64,000 bases of DNA from Monarcha castaneiventris obscurior (lineage: Eukaryota; Chordata; Aves; Passeriformes; Monarchidae). This document shows, piece by piece, positions 34,182 through 48,500 of this stretch. The stretch is taken from the NCBI GenBank assembly GCA_026261815.1, contig JAMPIT010000862.1:992001-1056000 (forward strand), read 5' to 3'. Within the stretch, counting starts at the first letter, position 1, and each line of letters begins with the position of its first letter. A model generated the notes under the pieces. That model did no database searches. It was not told where the DNA came from and worked only from the letters and a program-made list of their open reading frames with translations. The translations under genes were made by a program, and so were the position numbers.

Positions 34182-34492
34182 AAAGAGAGCTGGAGAGGGA
34201 CTTCTGGCAAGGGCTTGTGGAGACAGGACAGGGGAGAACGGCTTTAAACTGGCAGAGGGCAGGGTTAGGTCAGATATTAGGGAGAAATTCCTTACTCAGA
34301 GGGCGGTGAGGCACTGGAACAGGTTGCCCAGAGAAGCTGTGGCTGCCCCATCCCTGGAACAGTTCAAGGCCAGAGGGAATTGGGTTTTAGCCACCTGGCT
34401 GAGTGGAAGGTGTCTGTGTCCATAGGAGGGGGTTGGAACTAGATGAGCTTTAAGGTCCTTGCAACCCAAACCATTCTGTGGTTCTGTGATTC
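34182..34492 (+). mobile_element. CR1 LINE 3'-end fragment, sense
   Basis: The plus strand encodes a relic of the CR1 ORF2 C-terminus, RHWNRLPREAV followed by APSLEQFKA, around 34300-34370. The typical 3' tail follows: GTTGGAACTAGATGAGCTTT, AAGGTCC, then TTCTGTGGTTCTGTGATTC. It is 5' truncated and inactive. Confidence 0.88.
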
Positions 34493-34984
34493 AAGGGAGC
34501 TCAGTGGGACCAGCCAGGCTGGGGCAGGGATACAACCCAGGGCATGTGCTCCAGTCCTGCAGCATGGTGAGGGCTTGCTGATGCTGGGGTTTGCTGGAAC
34601 TTCCTGGATCCAGGTGTCCCAGTTCCACTGAAATTCACTGGGATTCTGACTCCAGGCACTCTGCCACATGTCCCATGCTGTTACAAGTGAGACTTAAGTA
34701 GCTACAGAAACTTTCCAGCATGCCTGGGCACCTCACTCCTGGTAATGTCAGCGTAAGGTAGCAGCCTTGTCATGTTTGAAAATCCCACTAAACATTTACT
34801 GCAACCCTGCTTAGCCAAACCCCTCATCCAGGCTCCCTTTCCTTTTGGCTGTATGGGAAGAGCCTGAGAGATAGAGGGAACAGAAATGCAGGAATCAGGC
34901 CCCTTGACTGTCCTGAAAGATATCTTTTCCAGATGTTAAGAAAATTAGCTGTCTTCCTCTGTTATGGGGAAAAACCTTGGACTG

Positions 34985-35038
34985 AATTTATATCAATTTA
35001 CATATTTATATATATGTATATATGTGTATATATATATT
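34985..35038. repeat. TA-rich dinucleotide tract
   Basis: A mixture of TATATA, TATG and TGTATA steps around 34998-35037. Simple AT repeat, partly self-complementary. Confidence 0.8.
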
Positions 35039-35269
35039 GCTGTGGTTAAGTGCAGTACACATTACACTGTCTGATGTATCCACTGAAAAGTCAAGAAACA
35101 GTTTCTGTAAGAGCCACAAGGTATTTCCCTGTTGCACTAAGTGTATGAATATGGTTTTATGTATCCTTTCACATATATATGTCTGCATAAATACAAAAAT
35201 ATGGCTCTGTATCTATCATCCCATGACTCTCATCTATCATATCTCTGTGGACTGCATGTATGATCAATG

Positions 35270-35339
<70 letters not shown>
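35270..35339 (+). repeat. (TATC)17 tetranucleotide microsatellite
   Basis: About 17.5 uninterrupted TATC/ATCT units (70 bp). Perfect tetranucleotide arrays of this length are usually length-polymorphic. The Tyr-Leu-Ser-Ile frames across it are artefacts. Confidence 0.97.
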
Positions 35340-36650
35340 ACAGTTTAACCCTATATTCATCTTGGAGATACCATAGCAAAGTGTTTGTGGTTTTTACAGA
35401 AATATTTCTTTCTGCTTTGACACAGACACATGAAGCAGCTTCCCAGGATGATGCTCTGAGGGGTGCACTGAAGAGCTGTGAAGAGCTGGGAGGGGGCAGG
35501 TACAGGGGTGGCACACCTGAGCTGCTCTGGAACGTCCCCCTGAAGCTGACATTTATGGTAAATATTTTGTGCTGATGGCATTATTGCAGGAAATACTAAA
35601 TGGATCTGATGCTGAATGCTTACAGTCTTACTTTTCCTGATAAGTCTATGTTAATGTAACATTAATTATTCCTGACTTACAATGCTGTTGAATGTTGATA
35701 AAGGCTGAATTGCTACTTGAAATGCTGATCCTGACAGTCTTGTGGCAGGCACTAAAATGTGATTTCCCAGTCTTAGGGGAAAAAAAGGGAATACATTACT
35801 ACTCTGATTATAGCACTTCAGAGGAAACATATTCCAGTCACATCTCATGGAGTGCTCACCTGAATCCCTCTTGCCTTCAGTAGCCGGTGCCTTTGCACAT
35901 GACATGAAAGGAATATACATTTCCCTTGTCTTTATTTAACATTTTATGGCAATTGCTGATGTGGGTTTAGTTCAGTGTGTATGAATAGATCCCCACAAGA
36001 AGGATGCAGTGTGTCCTTGGAGCAGTGGGCATTTCCTTCACCTGACAGCTGGCATGTGGGCGTAAAGCTCCTGGAGCAAACAGAGGGAGACCAATTCCCA
36101 CTGGTATCACCTTCCCTGTGATTTTCAATCGGAGTGTTTTGCCTTGAAACGCTGTCATTGCCCATTTCTGTGCACTCACTGTTTATCTCTTGTGTAACAC
36201 TGCCATTTTCATGGTATAAAGAACATGGAAACTGTAGCAAAGCTGGGGACTACCAGGACTGGGAAACCACAGGGATTAATTTCCCATTGAATTGTTCAGC
36301 TATGTTCAGCTGTTGTCCTCCAAAATCCTCTCCTCCTCAGTGCTGTAGGAGAAAACAACCTCCATCCCTCCCCAAAGTGCCCACCTGTGTGGCAGGGGAA
36401 GGGTTGAGGAAGGGAGGAGAAATGCTTATAAAGTAGGATTTTGAGGAACCTTCTTCCACTGTCCTGAGCAAGCAACCACTTGTGGCCTTCACTGTAGGAA
36501 AAAACGTTCCATCTCTCAGAGGGTGTTTGAGGTTTCTGTTTGTTTGTTTATTTAAAAAGAAAGCATCTGGCATTTGTGTGCAAACATTAATGAGTCATTT
36601 AAAATAGACTCAGCACTGCACTTGTGAGGCTGGGATCTTCCAGCTAGGAG

Positions 36651-36670
36651 AGATGAGATGAGATGAGATG
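36651..36670 (+). repeat. (AGATG)4 pentanucleotide repeat
   Basis: Four exact AGATG units with a partial unit on each side. Short simple repeat. Confidence 0.9.
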
Positions 36671-39099
36671 AGAGGGAGCAGGCACACCCCGAAGGACTGC
36701 TTTCCAAGGATGAGGAGGGCAGACAAATTTAATTTTTACCTCCCTCCTCTTCCCACCTCACCATGAGCCTCACTATCAAGAGCCCTTCCAGTCTAAAACC
36801 CCTTGGTGAGCACTTTGAAATCAGAGGTAAAATGAGTATCTTTGAGGCTGCTGTGCCCTCTGTGGAGAGCCCGGCACTTGGCTGTGGGTCTCTCCAAGGC
36901 AAGCAGTTTATTTCTGGCACTGCGCAGGGCCACAAATAGACCTGCTGGTGGGGAGGGACCTGTGTGGGTTGGTCTGGCTCTGTCCTTTCCGCAGTGTCAG
37001 CTGGCAGCTGGAACCACTCGAGTCCCTTCAAATTCGGAAGTATATGAGAAGTGAGGCTCTAAGAAGATTCAGCCGTGTTCACGGAGGTTTCTGAGCAGCA
37101 CAGCAGGCCAGGAAGCCCTGGCTGGAGCAACATTTGATTCCAGCAACATTCCAGCAGATGGGGATCCATTGCAATGCTGTGGCTATAGGAACTTCTGGAG
37201 TTTCTTTACAGGAGGGAATTGCCCAGTATAAATAAAACATTTAAATCTCCAACAGTGTAACACTCAGACAATTCCAGTTTTGGGAGCAAGAAACCTTCCT
37301 GCTTTAGATTTATCTCTGGGAAGGAGCTGTAAGCTAAATCTCCCAACAGGAAAAGGTGCTCTTGTGTCAGGTTACACTTCCACCATTGGTGCTGTCACTG
37401 GCAGCACGATGATGCTGTGCTGGCTGTGCCAAGCATTTTCCTTCTCTAAAGCCTACACACTCCAAGATTATTAGAAAGAAGCTACTGCATCACATACAAA
37501 TACTTGATTTTGTTTCCTGCTCAGTTTTGTCTATTTCTGCTTCTCAGACCTTTACTATAGAGAGGAAAACAAGAGCTGAAGCAACTCCAGAACCTGGGAT
37601 ACGTTTGAGAAATGGAGAGAGCACTGTGTGATCCAAGCACCTGCTGAAACTTTCCCTATGCACCCAGAGAGATGCTCCCTTGTGTTCCTCTCCTCTGTCA
37701 TAGTGAACTCATTCATCTTCCAAATTGCTTTTTGTAGATGGCTGCTGAATCATGCACAGAAACTCGCACGGAAGAGAGAGCACAGACTTTCTCAGGCAGT
37801 GCTCAGCAGTGAAGGGTGGTTGAATGGACTTTCCTGGCTGCTGCTGCAGAGAAGGCTCAGGACATGCAGGTCCAACACAACTGTTCATGGAAGTAGTTTG
37901 CATTTGAGGAAAAGCTATAATTAAAAAAATTTATTTTAGATAGGTGTAGGATTCCTTTTGCCTTTGGAAGCCTCTGTGTGTGGAACAGCTTCAAACTGTA
38001 CCAGGTTGTACACAGGTCCAAAGGCTCTTTGCACTGCACCAGCGTTCATAAACCCTTACAGCTTCCATGTGGAGATGAACCCTTGATGTCCCTCCATCTC
38101 CTGGGGGTGTCACTTCCTGGGGACAGCTGGGCCCAGGCCCTTGAGATGTAAAAGGGGGAGTGTACTTCAGCCTGTTGGGGCTCATTCGAAGAAGTGATGC
38201 AGCTGGTTCATCTGCTGAGGTGGAGCTTGGATGCCTCCCAGAGATTGCTCTGGTGTTCGGTCATCATCCTGCAGGCTTTGCAAGGAGGGCCACTTAATTT
38301 TGAGCAGGAAGTTTCATACTCCTGAATACTGCATGCTCTAGAGTGCTGTGTGGATGGAAGGTTAGAGGTGAGCCGTATAAATGTAGATATGAAGGAGAGA
38401 GTAGGCAGCTTCCCAGCATGGTTAAATGAATTGGGGACCAGGATGTCCAAATGGGGACAATGCTGCCGGGAAGGATTTTGGTGATACTCTCTTTTAGTGC
38501 TGCTTGTGAGGCTGAAAAAGGACCCATGCTTGCACAAGAGAGAGCAGATATCCAGGGCTAGAAATACGAGTGGTGAGTGAAGGAGGGGAAGGACAGGTGA
38601 AGTGGTTCCTGAAGGGATCACAAAACACTGACAAGTGTCTGCAGAGGGGCTGAGCCTCTGTACCCAGGCTAGTGCAATATTAATCCTTTGTGATCCTAAC
38701 AGATGCCTGCAGAGAAGCAGAAACAAAAGATCGTGGTCTGACAGTGATTAATGCATCATTAGTTGTCAGATTAAGAATTTTGGAAGTGTGTAGATAAGCC
38801 CTAGGCCAGGTTGTTGATTGCGTTTGGGAAAACTGCAGAGGCTGACAGTGTGGGGGGAGCTGGGCTCCAGCAGTTGCTTACCACAGGCACTTACTGGGCT
38901 TTGTCTGCGTGCAAGCTGTTAACAGGACAGGAGGAGAAATGGGTGTGCGATTCATCGAACAAAGCTACGCCTCAAGCGTGGGTTGTACTGAAAAAGCGAC
39001 AAAAACCAGAGCCGACCCCAGCCTGTGTTACCCTGGCATCTTCGCAGGGTATGGAAGAGGCTGAGCAACTGCTGCAGTTCATTGCTGCCATCCAGGATG

Positions 39100-39560
39100 C
39101 TGTGGCATCCCCGTGAAGGAGGGAAATGCAGCTCCTGCTGCCTGTGCTCACGGCTGGGAGGTTGGAGGGGCTGTTGGGGAGCTCCTGGTGCCCTGCAGGG
39201 TGGGCAGCAGAGAGGGTGGGAGCTGCATGGGGCAGCGCGGGGGTGCTCCCAGGGAGAGCCCGACCTCCCGTGCTGCTGCAGCAGGAGGCATTGCCTGGGG
39301 GGCCGTGGGGCTCATCTCCTGCAGGCTGTGCCCCAGTGAGCTCCCCCTGCAGCCCCCAGGCTGGTTCCTGCTGGGGGTGGGGACAGCAGGGCCAGCGCTG
39401 CTGCCAGAGCACGGCAGCACCGCCTGAGAGCTGCAGGGGAGATGTTTGGGTGGCAGCAGCTCTGAGCACACCTGGGAGCAGGTTCACAGCCGCTCGGGGA
39501 GGCTGTGAGTCAAACCAGGAGGCAGTGGGCAAGTTCAGGCACCTCCGGGGCTAGGCCGCA
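39100..39560. other. GC-rich patch, possible small CpG-containing element
   Basis: This roughly 460-bp stretch is visibly richer in G and C, with scattered CpG, than the DNA on either side, but far less so than the two promoter islands. It contains chance frames on both strands. It could be a minor regulatory element or just local base bias. Confidence 0.35.
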
Positions 39561-42500
39561 GCAGAATGGGAATACGGAGCTCCCAGATCACAGTTTTTAA
39601 CCAAGGTGCCTAAATTCTCCCAAAATCTTTCTTAAGGTGCCTATGGTATTTGCAGGGTTTGGTTTTATTGTAACAGCAGCAGCCTTTAATCTCCGTGGCT
39701 CCTGTTCTCCTGGTGTAAGATGGGGTTACTTGTGCTGAACCCTGTTTTGCAGAGAGTGCTGCTATCCCTGGGTGAATGTTCCTGCAGACAATCACAGTAT
39801 TTAACATACAGCCTTGCTCTCTGGCTCTGCCTAATTCTCACACCGGTTTCCAAGCTTCTTAACGTGTAGATTTTTGTCAGGTTATGGAGGAAGGATTTGC
39901 TGAGGAGCAAATCTCCACAAAGGGCTGGAGAAAGAGGATGGCTGTAAGCCCTGGTAGCCTTGGTTAGTTTGGCATGAACAGGGCAGGGGCTGAACAGATC
40001 TCTTCACCTCGAGTGCCCAGCACTGCACAGGACCAGCGCTGAAGTGTTAATTATAGTCACACACGGCCATCCTGTGTTTGCCCATTTTCCTCTGGGTGTC
40101 TGAATGGAAGTGCTTTAACGCCTTCAGCTCTTGGTAGGAAAAGCTGTTGACACCCTGAGCCTGTCCCATAGGGGTGATGAGGGTCACGGTCTGATCCTGC
40201 TGTCCCCCGTGCATCAGGGGCTCACTGGAGCCTGTTTCAGCTCTCTTCCAGCCCCAGCTCCCAGCTTCAGTCCTAAAGTGTTTTATTTGTTTGCCGGATG
40301 TTTGCTCTTGTTTTCCCATTGTCATTCACTGTGACGAGAACTGCCTCATTTGTCCTCCAGGGTAACACAAAGCAAGAGCATTCCCACATCCTCCCAAGCC
40401 GGGCTCATTGTCTGCAGGGGCATCCAGCCTGCAGCGCCAAGGAGCTGCTCAAAACCTTCCAGAAACGACCTCCTTTCCCTGAAAATGTGGAGCTTGGGCT
40501 GAGGTAAACTGGTGTAGCTCCACTGATGTCGATCCAGCTTACACAAGCCAAAAATATGGCTTAAAGAAAGTGAATCACTCTGCTGGAATGTAGCCAGCTC
40601 CGAAGCATACCTGTCCCATGGGAATGCTGAGAAGTGAAAGTTGCTTCCACTCTCTTTGACTGATAACCCACAAACAAGCCACAAATCTGTCATGGAAGAA
40701 AGGCTGCAGTGCCATGTGTGAGTCCCTCTACCCTCTGTAAAATGTCATCGGCTCTGGAGAGGGGTAGAGATGGTCCCATTGTTTAACAGCTCCATAAATG
40801 AACTCACATCCATCTTTTGTCTTTTTTTCCCCCTCTTTTTTGAAATTTTCTGATTTCTTGGGGGGAGCCCAACTTGCTGGTGCCGAGAGGTTTCTTGCAC
40901 TTAGGGGTAGGTCTGGAAGAGCTCCAAACCCCACAACAAAAGGGACAAGGAGATGGAGCAAGACAGAGGCAGACTACTAGGCACTGCAAACCTGGGCTTT
41001 CCCTGGGGTTGCCCATGTGTGAAATCACAGCATTTTTCCAAGGTAAAAGGCATCACCAGTGCTGGCCGATGGTGCAGGAGCAAGCACTGCCAGCCCTACA
41101 AAGCTGCACCCTGGACAGAGCTGCTGTGATCGGAAAGTGGAGTTTATTAACTCCAGATTTCTACAGCGAGGCTGGCATGCCAACAATAGGGTCCGAACAC
41201 AAAGGATCCCTTGCAGATATTAATCAGGGGAAGGCATCTCCAAAGGCTCCTGCCAGCCTGAGTCACACAGCCCCTGTGCCAAGTGCCAGCTGCTGAGTGG
41301 CAGCGGGCCCACAGCTGAGTCACAGGCTCCCAGCTCAGGGGCATTAGTGGTGTCCTGATTAGCAAACCCACTGAGAATGTGCTGTGCTGACTGCAGGGCA
41401 CAGGTGTCCCTAACAGAGGGCTTGTCCCCACTGATGGACAAAGGGAGCTTGGGGGCAGCTGGTCAGCCTCAAGGGGAAAAGGAGGAGGTGAGTTATAGGT
41501 CCTGTGGTGGCTCACTTGAGGAGAGGCTTTAGGGAACAGCTAAAGGATTTGCCTCTGATGAAGGAAGTAGGGCAATGGCTATCACTGTTGCAGCTGTCAT
41601 AACCCTCTACCTGCTTGGAGATGTTTAGAAATATCTTTATTATGTCATTTTGTCTACAGGAACAGATGGAAAGGCTGGAAAGGTTATCTCCTGCTGTGCT
41701 TGATACAGCTCCTCAGCTGGAAATAAGCATCCCTGGAGCTGAGCCGGTACAGAGAACATGTGTGTGCACCCTTTGTGTGTGCTGGCACAGCATCAGCCTT
41801 CCTGAGGGAAGGGTGAGATCCTGAGTGCCTTGTGTGGCTGCAGTGAACTCACACTCTCCCAGCATAAAGCCCTCCTAGCCCTGCTGGGAAAAGGACCCTT
41901 CCCTTTGTACGAGGTGCTTGAGGAAGGTTTAGTGGAGGGTTGGGTACATCAGGACCAGCTGTCAGGATAGGGAAAACAGCAAACAACCCTCTTGTTGTGC
42001 TCCTCATGTGCATTGCAATGCCTCTCGCCCCTTGGCTCCCCTTCAAATGCTGGTGGAGTTCACAGACAAGTGAAAGGTTTCTAGTGGGAAATGAGTAATT
42101 GTTCCTTTTTTGTTGGGTTTGTTTGGGGTTGTTTGTTTGTTTTATTACAAGGGAAAGACTATATTTGGGGCCTCATGTTAGGTCAGAATTGGAACTGGAA
42201 CTTTAAATACAAAGCCCTTTTCCCCCCCAGAATGATCATGTACACGGGTCTCTCAGCCTTGTACTCAGGTCTAAGACACCTGAGCACTGAACAATTTTCT
42301 TACTGCTGCTGAACACAGTAGGACACTGGGGAATGTGTTTTGCTGTTCAAATCTGTCCTGAACTTGCTACTCTTCACGTCCTTTAAAAAAACTGATCATC
42401 CTGAACCTTCCCATTTTGCTTGAAGTATAAATTTTTCATGGGGATGCTTTCCTGTTTGCACCTACCCTGCAGATCCTGATGTTAATCTTTGATTGGGACC

Positions 42501-45500
42501 TTGTTGGTATTTCTGCAGAGTAAATAGAGTTATCATACATATCCAGAACTTAAAATTCAGGTGAGAGCAGCTCGTGTGGGTGCAGGGATGTGCATTGTAG
42601 AGACAGGCAGAATAATGTTCAGTTATTTTTCTTTCCTTTCTGTGCCGCAGCACAAACCGTCCCCAAAAATGGAGGCTTTGCCACACGTCTTCTATAACCA
42701 GCCAAATAAAATATTATGTTTGATCGCATTCAGGGTCAGAGAAATAATTTAGGCTCTGGGCTTAGCATTTTTACTTCCTCACGGTGGCTTCTGCTGAATG
42801 ATAAACTTTAAAACTATGCATGTGGGGGGCCAGATCCTGACCCCCATTGCTCTGCTCTGCACTGCTGCAAAAACTGCCCAGCAAGAACAAAGTAAGCTGA
42901 GTTGGTTGCTACAAGCACTGGAAACTTTTTTTCTGCACTGAAACAAGGGAAAATCAAGATGGAGTGGGCTGGAGTTATTCATAGAACTTGCTGTGTTGAG
43001 TAACCCAGTAGTTTTCTTTAAAGACTCTGAGTAGCTTGGTTTATACAGTTTCTATTTTCACTGTTTAAAATTGATATTTTGTTTTAACAATAATTCAGTC
43101 TTGGCCAGTTAACTTATAAAAAAACCAGACTGCATTGAATTGATCCATAATTATTCACCTCTGGAATGTCAATTTTGTCTATTCTCCATTTTCTCACAAC
43201 TTGAAGAAGAAAACTTCTCACAAGCTTTCCTCAGAGGGGTGGATCAATGGATCATGGAACAGAGAACATGGAGGAAGTTTCAGTTTTCATTACAATATAA
43301 TATTAAAAAGCATCAGGGTTGGTGGTGTTTTTTATTTTTGTTTTATTTTGGCTGTTTGTTTGTTTTTGTTTGGGATTTTGGTTTTGTTTTCCAGAGAGAT
43401 TTTTTGTTTGCCTGTGTTGTTCTGTTTTTAAACCAGCAAGAGGATTTCAGAGGCTTCGTTTGCACATTTATCTTTAGGAATGGCAATGCTGGGATTCTAC
43501 TGAATGCTGCAGGGCCACTGCTCCAGCCTGCACTGCATTTTCCCTGATCATTAGTCCCTCAATCTTTCCAAAGTCCTTCTCTTTCTACCCCACTGGGGCT
43601 GCCCTGTGTGCCAGGAGGCTGCAAACCACAATGTGGTTCTATCCCTGCTAGAGGAAAATCCCAGGGAAGAAAGGTAAAAGCACAGGCACTTTCTAGCTGC
43701 ACCTTTAGCCAGGACTTTGCTGTTTTGCCGCTAGTAAGAGAATTGTATTTTTTTTTTGATCCCTCTTTTCTCCCAGATTTCTGGAAGGATGCATGCTGTT
43801 CCCCAGTGTTCTTATGTATCCCTCTGGGCACCCCACCCCACGCCCCACTGAGGAGGAGCTGTGCTTGTCCCCACCAGCACCCACTGAGCAGCCAGGCAGG
43901 TCACTGCTGATGGGGGGAGGCTGTGGCTCCACCTCCCTTGCTCCTGAGCACTTTCTGCTGCTGGCTTTATGTCTCTACCTGCTGTTTATAGTAAGCACCC
44001 GTCACAGATGTAAGCTCATTAATCACCCCAAGCCATGCTTCCCTGATTCCATTTATAGCTCTAGTCCTTCTCTACTCCTTTTCACAGCCCCCACCTTAGT
44101 CACTACTCAGTTCTTGGAATCTGGGCTTTGCTTTTATTTAAGCTTGGAATGGATAAAGCATGGGAAAAAGACGAAAATTTGAAAAGGCAGACTAATATCA
44201 AACAAAGTGTATGTAGGATACATTTAAAGTTAGACTAGTTGGCCTAAAGTGTATGGGCAGCAGACTGGCAGCAAAGCTACTGTATTAAGTGAAATAGAGA
44301 CCATTTACCCTCAGAAGTTAATAGGCACAGGACAGACAAACTGGAGCCCTGTCATCCTCTTGGGATTTCTTGTGTCCTGCCAGCAGCCAAGATTGCTTTA
44401 CTGCCCTTAGCACTGGTCAGTCCAGTGCTGACCTTGGCCACCAGCCTGGCTGGGAGTCCCATGGGCAGCACACAGGCGGAGGGGAAGGGCCATGAAATGT
44501 AAAATTCTCTGCAGAGACATTTGGGTGCCCAAACATGCCGAGAGGCACTTCTTGGCCTTTTAAAAGTGTGGTGGTTTGAGCACCTCTTCCCCCTTCTTCT
44601 CCACTGACCTTGGTGTCTGCAGAGCTGCTCCTCTCACGTATTCTCCCTCCTCTCTTCTCTGGCTGCAATTACGTCTGCCCAATGACCTTTCTCCTTTCCT
44701 TCCCCAATGTGCTGTCACAGAGGCATTGCTATCATTCCTGATTGTCCCAGCTTTGACCAGCAGCAGATCTGTCCTGGAGCAGGCTGGCATTGGCCCTGTT
44801 GGACATGGGGGAAGCTTCCAGCAGCTACCCACGGAAACCACCCCTGCAGCCCCCCATCCTATGAGCACCTTGTCATGTAAACCAAATACATTAAGTTCTT
44901 TGGGAAATTGGAGGGAGAGAGGAGGAAAATTCCCATTTCAGGGATTGAGTCTGAAGAGCCTGACCCACTTGGAGGCCTTGGGAAACCTCACCGGGCACCT
45001 CTCTTTGTGTCTACGCTCCTACATACCTTGGTAAATCTGCTTCAAAGTAGTTCTTACTTCTGTTGAGCAGTTTCTGCCTGCCCAGGGCTGGGTAGAGTCT
45101 CAGCAGAGTCCTCCTGGCTGTGTGAAACTGCTGCCCTGACACTGAAGTGTGAGGCTTGTATGGATCCCAGGGATGGCAGGTGACTCCTCCAGTAGTATGT
45201 TCCCAGCTGACATGGGTTTGCAATAGGTCTGTCAACAGCAGCTGGAGAGAGCTCTGGTGCTGGAAAACAATGTGTCAGCTGCCTGGGTTGGGTTGAATTC
45301 TTCAATGCTTTGCCTGAACCCAATGTGTGGCAGGATTGCTTAGGGACGAGCTGTGCTGCCACCCCTGCTGCAGTCCTGCTGGTGTGGAGCCTGGGATCAG
45401 CCTGTCCACGCCCAGGAGGGGCTGGCAAGATGGACTGGCTTGCAGTACTGTTTGAAAGCTGCTCAGACCTGCAAGTCTCTTGTATTTATATAATTTTTTC

Positions 45501-48500
45501 CGTCTCTTTCTGCATCTGGATTTTAAACATCTGTTATAAGGCAATGCTGCTTTAGTGGTGAGCCAAGTTTTTCTTCTAAAACACATGGTCCCTAAAGCCT
45601 TCGTCCTTTATTTCCTTTGTTCTGATTTATTGCCCTTGCCTTGCCACATGTGCGAAGTGCAGCGTAGGAACAGCTACCAAACCCAACAAAACAGTCCTCT
45701 CTTCCCTCTTCCCAGCCCACATGCACCCTGAGTAATTTATATCAAGTGATTCAACAGTGAACTAATTTATCTCTAATTTCTTACCTGCCTCCAAGTAAAT
45801 ATGCTGAAGAAGAGTGAGTGAATGTTGATAATGTGGGGATTATGGCGAACCCAGCAAAAGCTACTGTGGAGAACTGAAAAAATGGGGTAGACACTAAAAC
45901 TGGAGAATGGTAGCGAGATTAAAAAAATAAAAATTGTTGACTGCCTTTTCTAAATAGGCATTTTGTGGATATAAATGTTATTGTGCCTTTTATTGATACC
46001 TAAAATGGCCTAATTTGTCAAAAACACTCTCCCACAAAATAAAGGCCACTTTTTGGTATCCCGGGGTAAGCATCAAGGACCCAAGGCACGCAATTGCTAG
46101 TAAAGAAAAAAGAATTGTGGCAAAATAAAATTAAAAAATTTTGAGGCTTGTAGGGCTCCATGAGATAGTAAAGTTCTGTTGAAGTTTTTGTTTGGGACGC
46201 TCTTGACGGGAAGCTTTTTGTCATATTCAGGCCTGTTAACTGTATTGGTTAACAAAGGAGAGCATTCAAAAGCCTGCTCAGAGGCATATTAGTCTTGTTT
46301 TTTCTTTCTTATTTTTCTTTTCAATCTTTTTTTCTCCTTTCTAAATGGAAACCAACTTTCCTAGCAGAATGTTTTATGGAATCTGCTTCCTTGAGTCCAA
46401 AATGAGGCAACAGCTGTGCCTGCAGCAAGTTGCAACCTCTCCATGCTGGATGGAGGCACATCTTGTCACAAGTGGTGCTGGTAGCAAAACCTTGGCAAAA
46501 GAACCTGCCTGGCTGGGGGCTGTTCACCCCTCTGAGGTGAGCTGGAGACACAATTTCACTTGGTTTCTTTGAAGAAAGAGCTGTACTCCAGCCAAGTTCA
46601 ATGAACTGAAGCCTTAGGAAACCTAGACCTGAATTTAAGAGAATTTGGGCCAGTAGGTGGGTTCTAGTGAAAACTAAGTCAGACTTTGACCCCAAACCAG
46701 CAAAACTTTATTTTGAATACCTTTCAAGGATCCAGTGAAGCCAGGAAGTCAGGGATGGTGAGGACACAGAAACTCAGTGCTGGTGCATGAGTCTCATCTA
46801 AATCCTAAAGTCCAGATCAAATCCTAATATGAAATGATCAAACTGCTGCTTTGATGAAACTCAGAGCACAAGTGCTGTAAATATGCATCACTGAGCATCT
46901 TTAAAATCATAATAATGCAATGACTTTCAACTGCTTCCAGGTCCAACTGAGCAGCACTTGAAGTAGTGTACTTGGTACCAAAATCCAGTAAATTATTTGT
47001 ATTCATATGACTCTTGTGGTTTTTGGAAGCTTTCTGAATGCGCAAACTCTGTTTTGTTTAAGGAAAGAAAGGCAAACCACACTTGCCTGGTTGAAAACTG
47101 CTTGTAAGTAGGTCTTTGTCAGAAAGACTTAAGAGCCTTGGGCCCTTTTTTGTTGTCTTAGAAAACAGGAAATGAATTTTAGTTTCTGCAGTTGATTTCT
47201 TAAGTGACTTGCTTTCTATGATCACTTCGAGGTTCTGGAGTGCTGCAGAAATGATCTGAGGGCATTTTCAACACTTCAAAATTAAAATCAAATTGCTTGA
47301 AATTGTGCCAACATTTTAATGAAAATTATTTTCTTTAAACAAACACTTGAGGACTTTCAATATTTTTTTTAATCACAGGAGTATTCTTAACCCAAACACA
47401 TTTTCTTTGTGGTTTTTCAAGGACCCAGTCTGCAGTGCTACAACCAGATGTGTCTTCGGATGTAATCAAATTCAAGATCTTTTCAGCTGAGAACTAGACG
47501 AGTGAGCAACACTCATTTTCACGCAGCACAAAATTGTAAGTAGGTGTGACTGCAAATACCATCTCTGCCTCCGTGCCCACAGAAATGTCTGGGCAGAAAT
47601 ACCAGCAGAGGCTTTTGCTGCATGGGGAAGGTCAGGCACAGAGTGAGCACTGGGGCCTGTGCAGCTCCCAGGTTGCCCTCAGTCCATCAACAAACGATAT
47701 TTTTCACAGAAAAAAGTGCTGTCATTGCTTTGCTGAGAAGAACAGGTGTCAGCAAAGTGACCATACAGTACATGGGATCCCAAGGCATCCATGTGTTTCT
47801 CCAACATGTTATATTTTCTGATATTCACTGGGAGATTAACCACCGCAGAGAGCAGGCTGCCTACAAGATAAATTCCCTGTTAAAAATGTTGCAATATCCT
47901 AACTTTCCTGGCCTTTTCCTGCAAGAGTAAGAGAACTCTAAAGAGCTGGTAGCAAGGGGAACAGTCTAAATCTTAAGAAACATCTCCCTACATGTAACCA
48001 TTAAAGTTACAACACTGCGACCTAGAGATGCTCCGAACAAAGAATAGCTACATAAAACCCTTTCAGACCATGATTCCAGGATACTCTTCTTTGACACATA
48101 TTGCCACATATTGTGAAGATAAATGCTGTTGCCCTCAGCTTGCCTCTGCTTCACTATCTGGGCCTGGCTGGGGCTGGAACTGCGGAGATGTGAGTGCAGA
48201 TAGGACCTCCCAGAGGCTTATGCTGGCCAGGAAAATACTGGCTGGGAAAATGATGTGGAGCGTGTCCAAATAAGAAGAGTCTGGAAGGAGTTTGTGATGG
48301 TCTGTTTTTTCACTATTGGCTAGGAGATGTGAAGTTTCCTTTTCCGGATGAGCACATTTCGTGTTTTGCATAAGGGAGCAATTGCTTCTTGTAAGACTTA
48401 GCATTTCTGCTAATTTAATGAGCTGTCCATACAAATGGACTGCATTAGTCATTGCAAAGACCTTTTACAAGTTCTACAAGCATGTTTTAGACCTCTTGAT

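Noticed and set aside
35022..35348. A Tyr-Leu-Ser-Ile repeat frame
   Set aside because: It is the translation of the TATC microsatellite.
38972..39532. A 186-residue minus-strand frame
   Set aside because: It lies in the GC-rich patch, shows no domain, has competing frames on both strands and lacks splice or promoter support.
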